A stretch of DNA of 10,631 nt from Acetatifactor sp. (lineage in GTDB: Bacteria; Bacillota; Clostridia; Lachnospirales; Lachnospiraceae): assembly GCA_024699575.1 (NCBI GenBank), contig JAILPF010000513.1, positions 1-10,631 on the forward strand, in the 5' to 3' direction. Below, one piece after another: positions 4,258-10,631 of this stretch. Position numbers and translations under genes: made by a program. Every line of letters starts with the position of its first letter. Position 1 is the first letter of the stretch. The notes under the pieces are model-generated. The model was not told where the DNA came from. It made no database searches and saw only the letters and a program-made list of their open reading frames with translations.

Positions 4258-5796
4258 CTATTTGGCACCAAACAGTTTCTCAATCAGCACATTCATCACG
4301 CTTTTGGTCTCCGTTATTATTTTGGTTTCACACAACATACCAACCTTTAATCTTGCAATATCACCGGACTTGTTACAAAACTCTGTGCTATCGATTGAGG
4401 ATTCGATTACATAATATGCACTTCCGCTTTCATTGACCTTGAGGTCGGCAGATACAAATTCCACCTGCCCACCCATTGTTCCATATTCATTTGATGGATA
4501 TGCGGATATTTCATACTTCACCTTCATGCCTTCATCAATCTTGGCAATGTCACCATTCGCAATATAGCTTTTCACAATATATGCACTGCTCTCTGTATCG
4601 GGAATGATGGATAAAAGCTGCATTCCTCCGGTTGCATAATCTCCCAGAGACACATCGTTTATCATATTTACCACCCCGGAAATAGGTGCCTTCACATAGG
4701 CATTTTCAAGCGAAACACTTAAACTCTCTATCTGCTTCTGTAAATCCTGCTGTTTTTGCCTGCATATATTTAGCTCCGACACAACCGCATTATGTTCGGT
4801 TGCGATGAGTCCCATAACCTTGGTATTTACACCATTCTTCGTTAATGATGTCTTTCCGTTCATATATTCGGATTTATTATTTTGAGACAGTTTAATATTT
4901 TGTTCCAAATTCAAAATTGTCTGTTCCACAGCTTCTATACTCTGTGTTTCATAAGCTTTCAATGCGCTATCCCGTTGAAATAACATATCATTAATACTTT
5001 TTTCTAAGTCTTCCACTGCACCAGATGTAGCGTCACCATCACTGACTGTTTTCTGTAATTCCTCTTTTTGTCTGCGTAATTCATTAATTTTCACATCATA
5101 CTGCCCGGCGGTATTATTATATTGTGCAATATAATTTTCCATTCGGCTGTAATAATATGTCTCATTTTTTGAAAATGGATTTTCGTGTTTGGAAAGCGCT
5201 TCTTTTAAACGCCTGTTCCAATCAATTTCACTCTGATAATACTCCTCCATACTTCCACTGGTTTCAATCTTTGTCGCATACGTAGACAGTTCATCATGAT
5301 AATTTTGATATAAACTTTCTTCATTATTTTTTACCAATAACATTCTTGAAGCTATATCGGAATAATAAATATTATTCTGATATTCCTCTCCGATCGAAAC
5401 ATCATCCTCCAGCCACGCATCGTAGGCTTCCAGCATAGCTATTCGTTCCTCGTTATCTTCAGCCTGCTTTGTATATGCTTCTAACTGCAAATCATAATCC
5501 TGATGTTCGATTGCATAAAGGATGTCACCTTTTTCCACTCTTTGTCCGTCCTGCACATTTTTCACTGCTATGAGTCCCGGCAACTGATTGGACACCGTAG
5601 AAATATCAGCCGCAACGGCTATCGTGCCCACACCTTTTACCTCTATATCCACTCTAAAAATGCACATCCAAATCACAGCAAGCACAACAAATATCATGAT
5701 GACATGCAGGAACCAGAAAACAACCGGATGTGGTTTGGAGCCATAGACCTCCGTACTGTCTGTCATTTCATTCATATCTATAATTATCGGTTTCAC
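4258..5796 (-). CDS. HlyD-family accessory protein of the bacteriocin exporter, 512 aa
   Basis: The protein is anchored by one N-terminal membrane segment (about residues 25-47). A first lipoyl-like half-motif (KGVGTIA ... GLIAVKNVQDGQRVEKGDIL, about 54-93) follows. A long charged coiled-coil region fills about 100-350, then comes the second half-motif (YVKAPISGVVNMI ... GDYATGG) and a beta-rich C-terminal domain. This is the standard order of membrane fusion/accessory proteins working with peptidase-containing ABC bacteriocin exporters. The gene begins with GTG at 5796, with AGAGG nine bases upstream, 15 bases after the exporter stop codon; an internal ATG at 5775 is a weaker alternative. 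It is the last intact gene of the regulator/exporter operon. Its length is similar to or a little longer than typical Gram-positive relatives. Confidence 0.93.
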   Translation of the reverse strand: MKPIIIDMNEMTDSTEVYGSKPHPVVFWFLHVIMIFVVLAVIWMCIFRVDIEVKGVGTIAVAADISTVSNQLPGLIAVKNVQDGQRVEKGDILYAIEHQDYDLQLEAYTKQAEDNEERIAMLEAYDAWLEDDVSIGEEYQNNIYYSDIASRMLLVKNNEESLYQNYHDELSTYATKIETSGSMEEYYQSEIDWNRRLKEALSKHENPFSKNETYYYSRMENYIAQYNNTAGQYDVKINELRRQKEELQKTVSDGDATSGAVEDLEKSINDMLFQRDSALKAYETQSIEAVEQTILNLEQNIKLSQNNKSEYMNGKTSLTKNGVNTKVMGLIATEHNAVVSELNICRQKQQDLQKQIESLSVSLENAYVKAPISGVVNMINDVSLGDYATGGMQLLSIIPDTESSAYIVKSYIANGDIAKIDEGMKVKYEISAYPSNEYGTMGGQVEFVSADLKVNESGSAYYVIESSIDSTEFCNKSGDIARLKVGMLCETKIITETKSVMNVLIEKLFGAK

Positions 5797-5811
5797 TAAT
5801 GTATACCTCTT

Positions 5812-8004
5812 TTACTCGTTCTCCAGGGACTGTTGCTTAACCAATTCCGCATATTTACCATCTTGCATACGTAATTCTTCATGGGTTCCTGCTTCGATTA
5901 CTTTCCCTTTTTCCAGCACATAAATTCTGTCACAATGCTTAATCGTACTTAATCTATGCGCAATAAAAATGGTTGTCATATCCTTACAGTATTCACGAAT
6001 TGTCTCATCCAATGCCCGTTCGGTAATAGCATCCAGATTGCTCGTTGCTTCGTCTAAAATTAAAATATCAGGGTTTTTGAGCATTGCCCGTGCAATGGCC
6101 AGCCGCTGTCTTTGTCCACCTGAGAGGTTTGCTCCGTTTTCCTCCAGCCTCGTCTCATACCGTAACGGCATCTCATTGATAAACTCATGCGCCTGCGCCT
6201 TCTTGGAAGCTGCAATCACATCATCCACTGTAATATCATCAATACCCAGCATCAAATTTTCCATGATTGTGCCGCTAAAAAGAAAGGTCTCCTGTGAAAC
6301 ATAAGCAATTTTATCTCTTAGCACCTCTATACTGATATCTTCTAAATTATTTCCACTGATTGTGATATCGCCTTTTTCCGGACGATATAGATGTAGCAGC
6401 AGTTTGGACAACGTAGTTTTACCGGAACCACTCTCACCGACAAATGCCACCTTCTCTCCCCTTCCAATTAATATATTCACATCTTCGAGAACTAATTTTC
6501 TGGTACCATATCTGAAATCAATATTTTTGAATTCTATATCTCCCAATAATGACTGCGGTTTCATCTTTCTTAGTTCAGTCTCATCTTTCTCTGCATCAAG
6601 ATCGAGAATCTCCCCCAGTCGCTCAGCCGCCACAACTGCTGTCTGCATTTGTGGCTGAAGATTGATTAAATTTTTAATCGGCTCCAGGAAATATATCAAA
6701 AGAGAATTGAAGGTAATTAACTGTCCAATTGTCATACTGCCATTGATAACATGTATTCCACCGACCCACAGAATCACAACGCCACCAATCAATTCAACCG
6801 CTGTTTTCAAAGAACTTTGTATATTGCCGACCATACACAAATCAAACACACTTTGTAACAATCTGACAAATTTCTTTTCCGTGTTCAGATTTGCTTTTCT
6901 CTCCGCATTATATGCCTTCACCGTTTGAATACCATTTAAAGACTCCACCAGGTAAGAAGTAAGCTGTGCATTATCTTCCATCTGTTTTTCATTTAACTTC
7001 TTATATGGCTTCTGAAAGGCAAAAACAATAATTGCATAAAAAATAACCAGAATCAATGTGATACCAAAAAGCATTCCATCTTGTGTGTATAAGATAATTG
7101 CTCCGGCGAACGCCATCAGCGTATCAATCATGATTGTAAGCGTCGCTCCGGAAATAGCATCTCGCACCTTGGAAGCATCATTAAATCTGGAGATAATCTC
7201 TCCCACTTTTCTGGTTCCAAAAAAATTCATGGGTAACTCCAAAACATGACGATAATACCCAAGCAATAAAGCGATGTCCAACTTCTGACTCAGATAAAGC
7301 AACAGATGGGCGCGAAACGCATTCAGCAATATGCGGAAAATATTTAATACAATCACACCTATGGACAATGTCAACAACGTATTTTTTAATCCGTCCGGCA
7401 ATACCGTATCGACCAGTTCTTTAAAGTAAAATGCTGCCAGAATACCAAATGCTGTATATAAAAGCGACGCTAAAAATATGTGAATCAACAGCATTTTTTG
7501 TGGAATCAGGAGGCGGAGAAAACGCTCAAATAATCCCTGCGTTTCGTCTTTCTTTTGAAATGTTTCGTTTTTCACGAGCAATATTAAGATTCCCGTCCAA
7601 CGATACTCCGGTATTTCTCCTTCAGGCACATTACTGCCAAAGAACTCTTCCGGTGTGAGTTTTACGATTCCTTTACCCGGGTCTGCAATCACAACCTGTT
7701 TTTCTGTAATTTTATGTATTACAACATAATGCAACAAATTACCTTTTACAATCACATGTGCAATACACGGCAATGGGAATTCTGAAAAAAAAGCTTCCGT
7801 ATTGCCTTTTACCCCTTTTGCAGAGAATCCCAAATGTTCTGCCGCCTGTATCACTCCATAAGCATTGGTTCCCTGTTTATCTGTACCGGCAATTTCTCTG
7901 ATTTTTGAGATGCTTAACTTATAGCCGTTTTGTTTAGCTATCGTTGCCAGGCAGGCCGCCCCGCAATCTGTTATATCATGTTGTCTGACACAGTAATATC
8001 TCAT
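5812..8004 (-). CDS. Peptidase C39-containing ABC bacteriocin exporter, 730 aa
   Basis: This full-length exporter cuts GG leaders and pumps out the core peptides. The N-terminal C39 protease domain (about 1-145) has Gln8, catalytic Cys14 (DCGAAC), His92 (LHYVVIH) and Asp108 (ADPGKG). The membrane domain (about 165-445) has six helices. The ATPase domain (about 485-730) has Walker A GESGSGKT (523-530), Q-loop Gln571, signature LSGGQ (627-631), Walker B ILILDE (647-652) and H-loop His683. All key residues are present, so it should be active. ATG 8004 overlaps the regulator's TGA by four bases, which indicates translational coupling. It is the only exporter in the window and so probably handles the pheromone and every bacteriocin. 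Confidence 0.97.
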   Translation of the reverse strand: MRYYCVRQHDITDCGAACLATIAKQNGYKLSISKIREIAGTDKQGTNAYGVIQAAEHLGFSAKGVKGNTEAFFSEFPLPCIAHVIVKGNLLHYVVIHKITEKQVVIADPGKGIVKLTPEEFFGSNVPEGEIPEYRWTGILILLVKNETFQKKDETQGLFERFLRLLIPQKMLLIHIFLASLLYTAFGILAAFYFKELVDTVLPDGLKNTLLTLSIGVIVLNIFRILLNAFRAHLLLYLSQKLDIALLLGYYRHVLELPMNFFGTRKVGEIISRFNDASKVRDAISGATLTIMIDTLMAFAGAIILYTQDGMLFGITLILVIFYAIIVFAFQKPYKKLNEKQMEDNAQLTSYLVESLNGIQTVKAYNAERKANLNTEKKFVRLLQSVFDLCMVGNIQSSLKTAVELIGGVVILWVGGIHVINGSMTIGQLITFNSLLIYFLEPIKNLINLQPQMQTAVVAAERLGEILDLDAEKDETELRKMKPQSLLGDIEFKNIDFRYGTRKLVLEDVNILIGRGEKVAFVGESGSGKTTLSKLLLHLYRPEKGDITISGNNLEDISIEVLRDKIAYVSQETFLFSGTIMENLMLGIDDITVDDVIAASKKAQAHEFINEMPLRYETRLEENGANLSGGQRQRLAIARAMLKNPDILILDEATSNLDAITERALDETIREYCKDMTTIFIAHRLSTIKHCDRIYVLEKGKVIEAGTHEELRMQDGKYAELVKQQSLENE

Positions 8005-8750
8005 AGCTTTCCTCTCGCATGCCTTATCTTTTCTGTATGCCTTTCTTTGACTTCTCTTCTGTGCTTTCTGCTCAGCGGAACTTCCACGTCATCTCCGAAA
8101 TATACTGATTCATTTCCGACTTCTTTGATTTTGTCGAAGTTAACGATAAAACCTTGATGGACATAACCAAAAATATCGGAATCCAATCTCTGAAATATTT
8201 GTCGCAATGGTTCGTAACATATTTTTTCCCCATCGTCCATATGAATGACAGATTGATTTCTACGCTTTTCGATGTAAATTATCTGATCGACATCTAATAT
8301 GATATTTCCCCTATTAGCATTGATTTCCAGATATTTTTTTGTTGCCTCACTCTCATCCTTTTGATAAGCAATTTGGACAAGTGCTTTTTTTAATACTTTC
8401 TTCAATGCATCGTATTTTACCGGCTTCACCAGATAACCTATTGCCTCAAGGTCGTATGCACAAAGTGCGTATTCATCATGGCTTGTCACAAAACAGATTT
8501 CGCCACTATAACCTTGTCCCCGCAAATGATCTGCCGCATCAATTCCGCTAATCGGTTTCATTTCAATATCCAGAAACAGAATGTCAAAATTACAATCTTG
8601 TGCAACAGCTTCCAACAAATCCTGTGCATTCAAATATATCTTGCATTTCAAATCGTAATTGTTTTCATCTGTATAAACTTTAATGCATTCAACCAATTTA
8701 TTTAAGAAATATTCTTCATCATCACACACACCTATGTTTATTGTTTTCAT
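8001..8750 (-). CDS. LytTR-family response regulator, 249 aa
   Basis: The receiver domain (about 1-125) has the acidic pair Asp10/Asp11, phosphoacceptor Asp61 (FLDIEM), Thr89/Ser90 and Lys109 (VKPVK). A LytTR DNA-binding domain (about 145-245) follows, with YVHQGFIVNFDKIKEV and PLSRKHRREVKE. This is the AgrA/ComE/PlnC-type architecture that controls bacteriocin genes in response to secreted peptides. I choose ATG 8750, with GAGGAG seven bases upstream; the TTG at 8765 would overlap that site. It lies between the pheromone gene and the exporter, in the same direction, and its partner is very likely the kinase at 9177-10478. Likely targets are the direct repeats at 9088-9121 and the boxes upstream of both bacteriocin operons. 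Confidence 0.95.
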   Translation of the reverse strand: MKTINIGVCDDEEYFLNKLVECIKVYTDENNYDLKCKIYLNAQDLLEAVAQDCNFDILFLDIEMKPISGIDAADHLRGQGYSGEICFVTSHDEYALCAYDLEAIGYLVKPVKYDALKKVLKKALVQIAYQKDESEATKKYLEINANRGNIILDVDQIIYIEKRRNQSVIHMDDGEKICYEPLRQIFQRLDSDIFGYVHQGFIVNFDKIKEVGNESVYFGDDVEVPLSRKHRREVKERHTEKIRHARGKL

Positions 8751-8846
8751 CGACCGTCTCCTCAATCTTATATTGTCATGTTAACAATAAAACAAAAACA
8801 AATTCAACCCCTCGGTGATGTTTGGTTCAAAACACGTGGTGATTGG

Positions 8847-9008
8847 TCAGTTTCCTTTCAGCCAATTGGTTATTATTTCAAACACATTTTCCCACGGAGT
8901 ATATTTAGTTGGTTCTTTTCCATCACTATCCCCACCACTGATTTCATATAATTCATCTTCCTCTACTTTCATAAATTGTTCCGTAAACAGTTGTTTCTCT
9001 CTTTTCAT
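8847..9008 (-). CDS. GG-leader peptide, likely inducing pheromone, 53 aa
   Basis: The leader, residues 1-26, starts MKREKQLFTEQFMKVEEDEL and ends YEISGG, matching the GG-leader consensus (ELxxIxGG). The predicted mature peptide is 27 residues, starts DSDGKEPTKYTPWE and ends with the amphipathic NVFEIITNWLKGN. It has two Trp and a net charge near -2, and lacks the Gly/Ala-rich GxxxG body of the bacteriocins. GGAGG precedes ATG 9008 by about seven bases. Its position, first in the regulator/exporter operon and back-to-back with the kinase, is that of an inducing peptide in three-component bacteriocin systems (compare plantaricin A or ComC-type signals). It could instead be a small bacteriocin, but no immunity gene follows it. 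It is easily missed because it is so short. Confidence 0.85.
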   Translation of the reverse strand: MKREKQLFTEQFMKVEEDELYEISGGDSDGKEPTKYTPWENVFEIITNWLKGN

Positions 9009-9052
9009 ACCCTACCTCCATATATCATGTTGCTCCTGCTTTGCACTTACAA

Positions 9053-9081
9053 TTTATAACGTTCATCACCATATTTCAACA
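9053..9081 (-). promoter_or_regulatory. Candidate promoter of the pheromone/regulator/exporter operon
   Basis: On the minus strand TATAAA (9058-9053) lies 17 bases after TGTTGA (9081-9076), or 15 after the overlapping TTGAAA. The -10 is good and the -35 poor, which fits a need for activation. The nearer 13-bp direct repeat ends only about seven bases upstream of this -35, the usual position for an activator. Confidence 0.5.
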
Positions 9082-9087
9082 GTTCAG

Positions 9088-9121
9088 TGGTATTTGACAT
9101 GTTTCCAATGGTATTTGACAT
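9088..9121. promoter_or_regulatory. Two 13-bp direct repeats 21 bp apart, probable regulator operator
   Basis: TGGTATTTGACAT occurs at 9088-9100 and again, without change, at 9109-9121. The 21-bp step equals two helical turns, so both sites face the same side of the DNA. That is the arrangement typical of LytTR dimers at quorum-sensing bacteriocin promoters. The pair lies between the back-to-back pheromone and kinase genes; the right copy contains the kinase promoter's TTGACA. Confidence 0.75.
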
Positions 9122-9144
9122 ATTTTTGAAAAAAATGGTAAAAT
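9115..9144 (+). promoter_or_regulatory. Strong promoter of the histidine kinase gene
   Basis: TTGACA (9115-9120) is followed after 18 bases by TAAAAT (9139-9144), a near-perfect housekeeping promoter. It predicts a short leader of about 25 bases before ATG 9177. Because the -35 box is inside the right operator repeat, a bound regulator could block or modulate kinase expression while activating the opposite promoter. Confidence 0.7.
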
Positions 9145-9176
9145 AGCTTTGAAATTCAACTATGAGGTATCGCACA

Positions 9177-10478
9177 ATGAATGAACTTACAATTTATACA
9201 GAAACATTATCAAACATCATTACATTGGCAATTCTTGATGAGGCTATTGGACATTTTTTACACTATCGTGAAAATATAAATCTATTCCGCACAAGGTTCA
9301 TTTTTTATGGGCTTACAATTATCTTATCGATTACACATCTTTTTCCTCATCATACAGCAGTTCTCACTTGCCTTGAGATAATCTATCTTATAACGGTAAC
9401 CAGGGCCTCCTTTTGGCGGTACCTGTATACTTATTTATTATACTATCTTTACACCTATGGAATCGGACTTCTAATTTTATCCATTTACACTATTGTTTAT
9501 TTTAAATTTGTTCCAATTATGGATGAGTCTCTTGATACCTTATATCAATTCACCCAGATAACCGTCGTCTTTGTTATGTATCTCATTCTGGTTACCTATA
9601 TTATTGGGAAACATAAAGCATCACAACCCCGGGCGACTAAGTACAGAGCCTATTTTCTTTCTTTTATTTCGCTGATTGTCATACTCTTACTTGGCACAAA
9701 TGTGCTCTATGGCAAGCTTTTAACAGAAACCAACAATTCAACCGGATATCCTCTTCTGTTTCTGTTGCCCACCATTGAATTGATTGCTTTAATCTACATT
9801 ACTATTTTCCGAAAATTTTTGGATGTCATGGACGAAAACATATCCATGCGAACGGAACTGAATATCAACACCTTACAAAAAGATTATTTTACCCGTACAG
9901 AGGATAATTTAAAAACACTGTCAATCCTGAGACATGATTTTAAAAATCATCTGATTGTCTTAAGTGATTATGCAAATACCAACCAGATTGATAAATTCAA
10001 CGAATATCTCGAAAAAATACAAGGTTCCCTCTCGGAAACCACTTTGATTCGCACCCCCTCCAAAGTTTTATCTGCCATCCTTAATTCAAAGGCTCAGGAT
10101 GCCCGGCTTGCCGGAATTACTTTCAACACCGATTTACAAATCCCACTTTGGACAATGAGTGATTTTGATGCTGTGGTTATTTTGGGAAATTTATTGGATA
10201 ACGCGATTCGCGCTGCACAGAAATGTAACTCTCCGTATATTAATTTGTGTATGAAGCAGGTAGATTCCTATCTGGATATAGACTGTACCAACAACCATTG
10301 CGAAACAATCCTCGAAAAGAACGGAAAACTTCTCACTACAAGAGAGCAACAAAAAGAGCTCCACGGACTTGGTCTTTCCAGTGTCCGCAGAGCTGTCAAT
10401 CGAATTAACGGTGAGTTAGAAATCAATTATACCGATGATACCTTCCATGCCTTTGTATCATTTCCAAACTATTTATAA
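9177..10478 (+). CDS. AgrC-like GHKL (HPK10) sensor histidine kinase, 433 aa
   Basis: Six hydrophobic segments lie within about the first 215 residues. A linker helix follows, then the phosphorylation motif LRHDFKNHL with His253. The ATP-binding domain has the N-box LGNLLDNAIRAA (about 337-348) and the G-box HGLGLSSV (about 396-403). The HDxKNH form and short C-terminal ATPase place it with peptide-pheromone receptors such as AgrC and PlnB. I choose ATG 9177, with GAGG nine bases upstream; the ATG at 9162 has no site and lies almost at the predicted transcript start. It is back-to-back with the pheromone gene, so ligand and receptor are neighbours. A terminator follows it. Its end overlaps the end of an opposing gene by ten bases. 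Confidence 0.93.
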   Translation: MNELTIYTETLSNIITLAILDEAIGHFLHYRENINLFRTRFIFYGLTIILSITHLFPHHTAVLTCLEIIYLITVTRASFWRYLYTYLLYYLYTYGIGLLILSIYTIVYFKFVPIMDESLDTLYQFTQITVVFVMYLILVTYIIGKHKASQPRATKYRAYFLSFISLIVILLLGTNVLYGKLLTETNNSTGYPLLFLLPTIELIALIYITIFRKFLDVMDENISMRTELNINTLQKDYFTRTEDNLKTLSILRHDFKNHLIVLSDYANTNQIDKFNEYLEKIQGSLSETTLIRTPSKVLSAILNSKAQDARLAGITFNTDLQIPLWTMSDFDAVVILGNLLDNAIRAAQKCNSPYINLCMKQVDSYLDIDCTNNHCETILEKNGKLLTTREQQKELHGLGLSSVRRAVNRINGELEINYTDDTFHAFVSFPNYL

Positions 10479-10631
10479 GGAATCGTGTTTCCTTTCTTTC
10501 GATACATGGATATTTTGTCCGCCAATTTCTGGCGGACATTTTTAACGTATTTTCTACTGATAGGAAGCTCAATATGATTCCCCATAAACGCCACATTATT
10601 CTTTACTTCTTTTAAATATCTGAAATTGATA
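10469..10631 (-). CDS. C-terminal end of a second LytTR-family protein, cut by the window edge
   Basis: An open frame enters from the right edge and ends at TAG 10469-10471. Its 53 visible residues include INFRYLKEVKNN, IELPISRKYVKNV and a basic tail. This is the end of a LytTR DNA-binding domain, and lines up with the regulator at 8001-8750 (VNFDKIKEVGNE, VEVPLSRKHRREV) while being clearly a different gene. It is probably another response regulator or a LytTR transcription factor; the receiver part lies outside the window. It converges on the kinase with a ten-base tail overlap, and the kinase terminator lies inside its coding region. Confidence 0.75.
   Translation of the reverse strand, partial: INFRYLKEVKNNVAFMGNHIELPISRKYVKNVRQKLADKISMYRKKGNTIPYK
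10516..10543 (+). terminator. Rho-independent terminator of the histidine kinase gene
   Basis: TGTCCGCCA pairs perfectly with TGGCGGACA over nine bases around an ATTTC loop and is followed by TTTTT. It acts on plus-strand transcripts; the other strand has no T run after the hairpin. It is located within the coding region of the opposing LytTR gene. Confidence 0.88.

Noticed and set aside
5503..5799. Plus-strand frames opposite the HlyD, exporter and regulator genes (such as 5503-5799, 5969-6304, 6362-6658)
   Set aside because: They are antisense shadows of well-supported genes with clear domains, and lack translation signals.
8761..8790. Possible internal promoter (TTGTTT, 17 bases, TATAAG) and an ATTGT/ACAAT dyad before the response regulator
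   Set aside because: The -35 is weak and AT-rich sequence gives such matches often; co-transcription from the pheromone promoter is simpler.
8815..9129. Plus-strand frame opposite the pheromone gene
   Set aside because: It has no ribosome binding site and runs into the regulatory repeats; the minus-strand GG-leader gene explains the region.
1..10631. CRISPR arrays, tRNA or rRNA genes, riboswitches, transposases
   Set aside because: I looked for regularly spaced repeats, tRNA-like folds, rRNA motifs and transposase motifs and found none; the repeats present belong to the bacteriocin cassettes.

Overview
The window is AT-rich and has strong AAAGGAGG-type ribosome binding sites, double-glycine (GG) leader peptides, a LytTR response regulator and an AgrC-like GHKL histidine kinase. 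This points to a low-GC Firmicute, most likely a clostridial gut or rumen organism such as a Lachnospiraceae member (an inference from style, not from a marker gene). It is a nearly complete, peptide-pheromone-controlled class II (unmodified, possibly two-peptide) bacteriocin locus.

Layout. Almost everything reads leftward (minus strand). From right to left: the 3' end of a second LytTR regulator (10469-10631, cut by the window edge); a histidine kinase reading the other way (9177-10478, plus strand) that converges on it; a regulatory intergenic region with two 13-bp direct repeats exactly 21 bp apart; a 53-aa GG-leader peptide that is the likely pheromone (8847-9008); a LytTR response regulator (8001-8750); a C39-peptidase ABC exporter (5812-8004); and an HlyD-type accessory protein (4258-5796). 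Then come the effector cassettes: bacteriocins A and B (3663-3971 and 3369-3650), small membrane proteins (2694-3125), a CPBP-family membrane protease (1559-2404), a third bacteriocin broken by a one-base frameshift exactly at its GG cleavage site (1094-1371), a four-helix membrane protein, probably its immunity protein (763-1110), and a GyrI/SOUL-like protein (222-680). The left edge holds a truncated, perfectly identical second copy of part of the CPBP gene (1-91).

How it works (inference from the families). The kinase would sense the secreted 27-residue pheromone. The response regulator would then activate the pheromone operon and the bacteriocin promoters. The ABC exporter would cut all GG leaders with its N-terminal Cys protease and export the cores together with the HlyD protein. 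The small membrane proteins and the CPBP protein would give self-protection.

The locus shows a history of cassette duplication and decay. The same intergenic module (stop-proximal ATATAAATCAG, hairpin, TTTATATAAA, second hairpin with a TGCGCAA loop, promoter box) precedes both bacteriocin operons. A 19-codon remnant of the GyrI-like gene, with its middle deleted, sits in front of the bacteriocin A/B operon. A 91-bp perfect repeat joins the CPBP gene to the left edge. No rRNA, tRNA, CRISPR array or transposase gene was seen.
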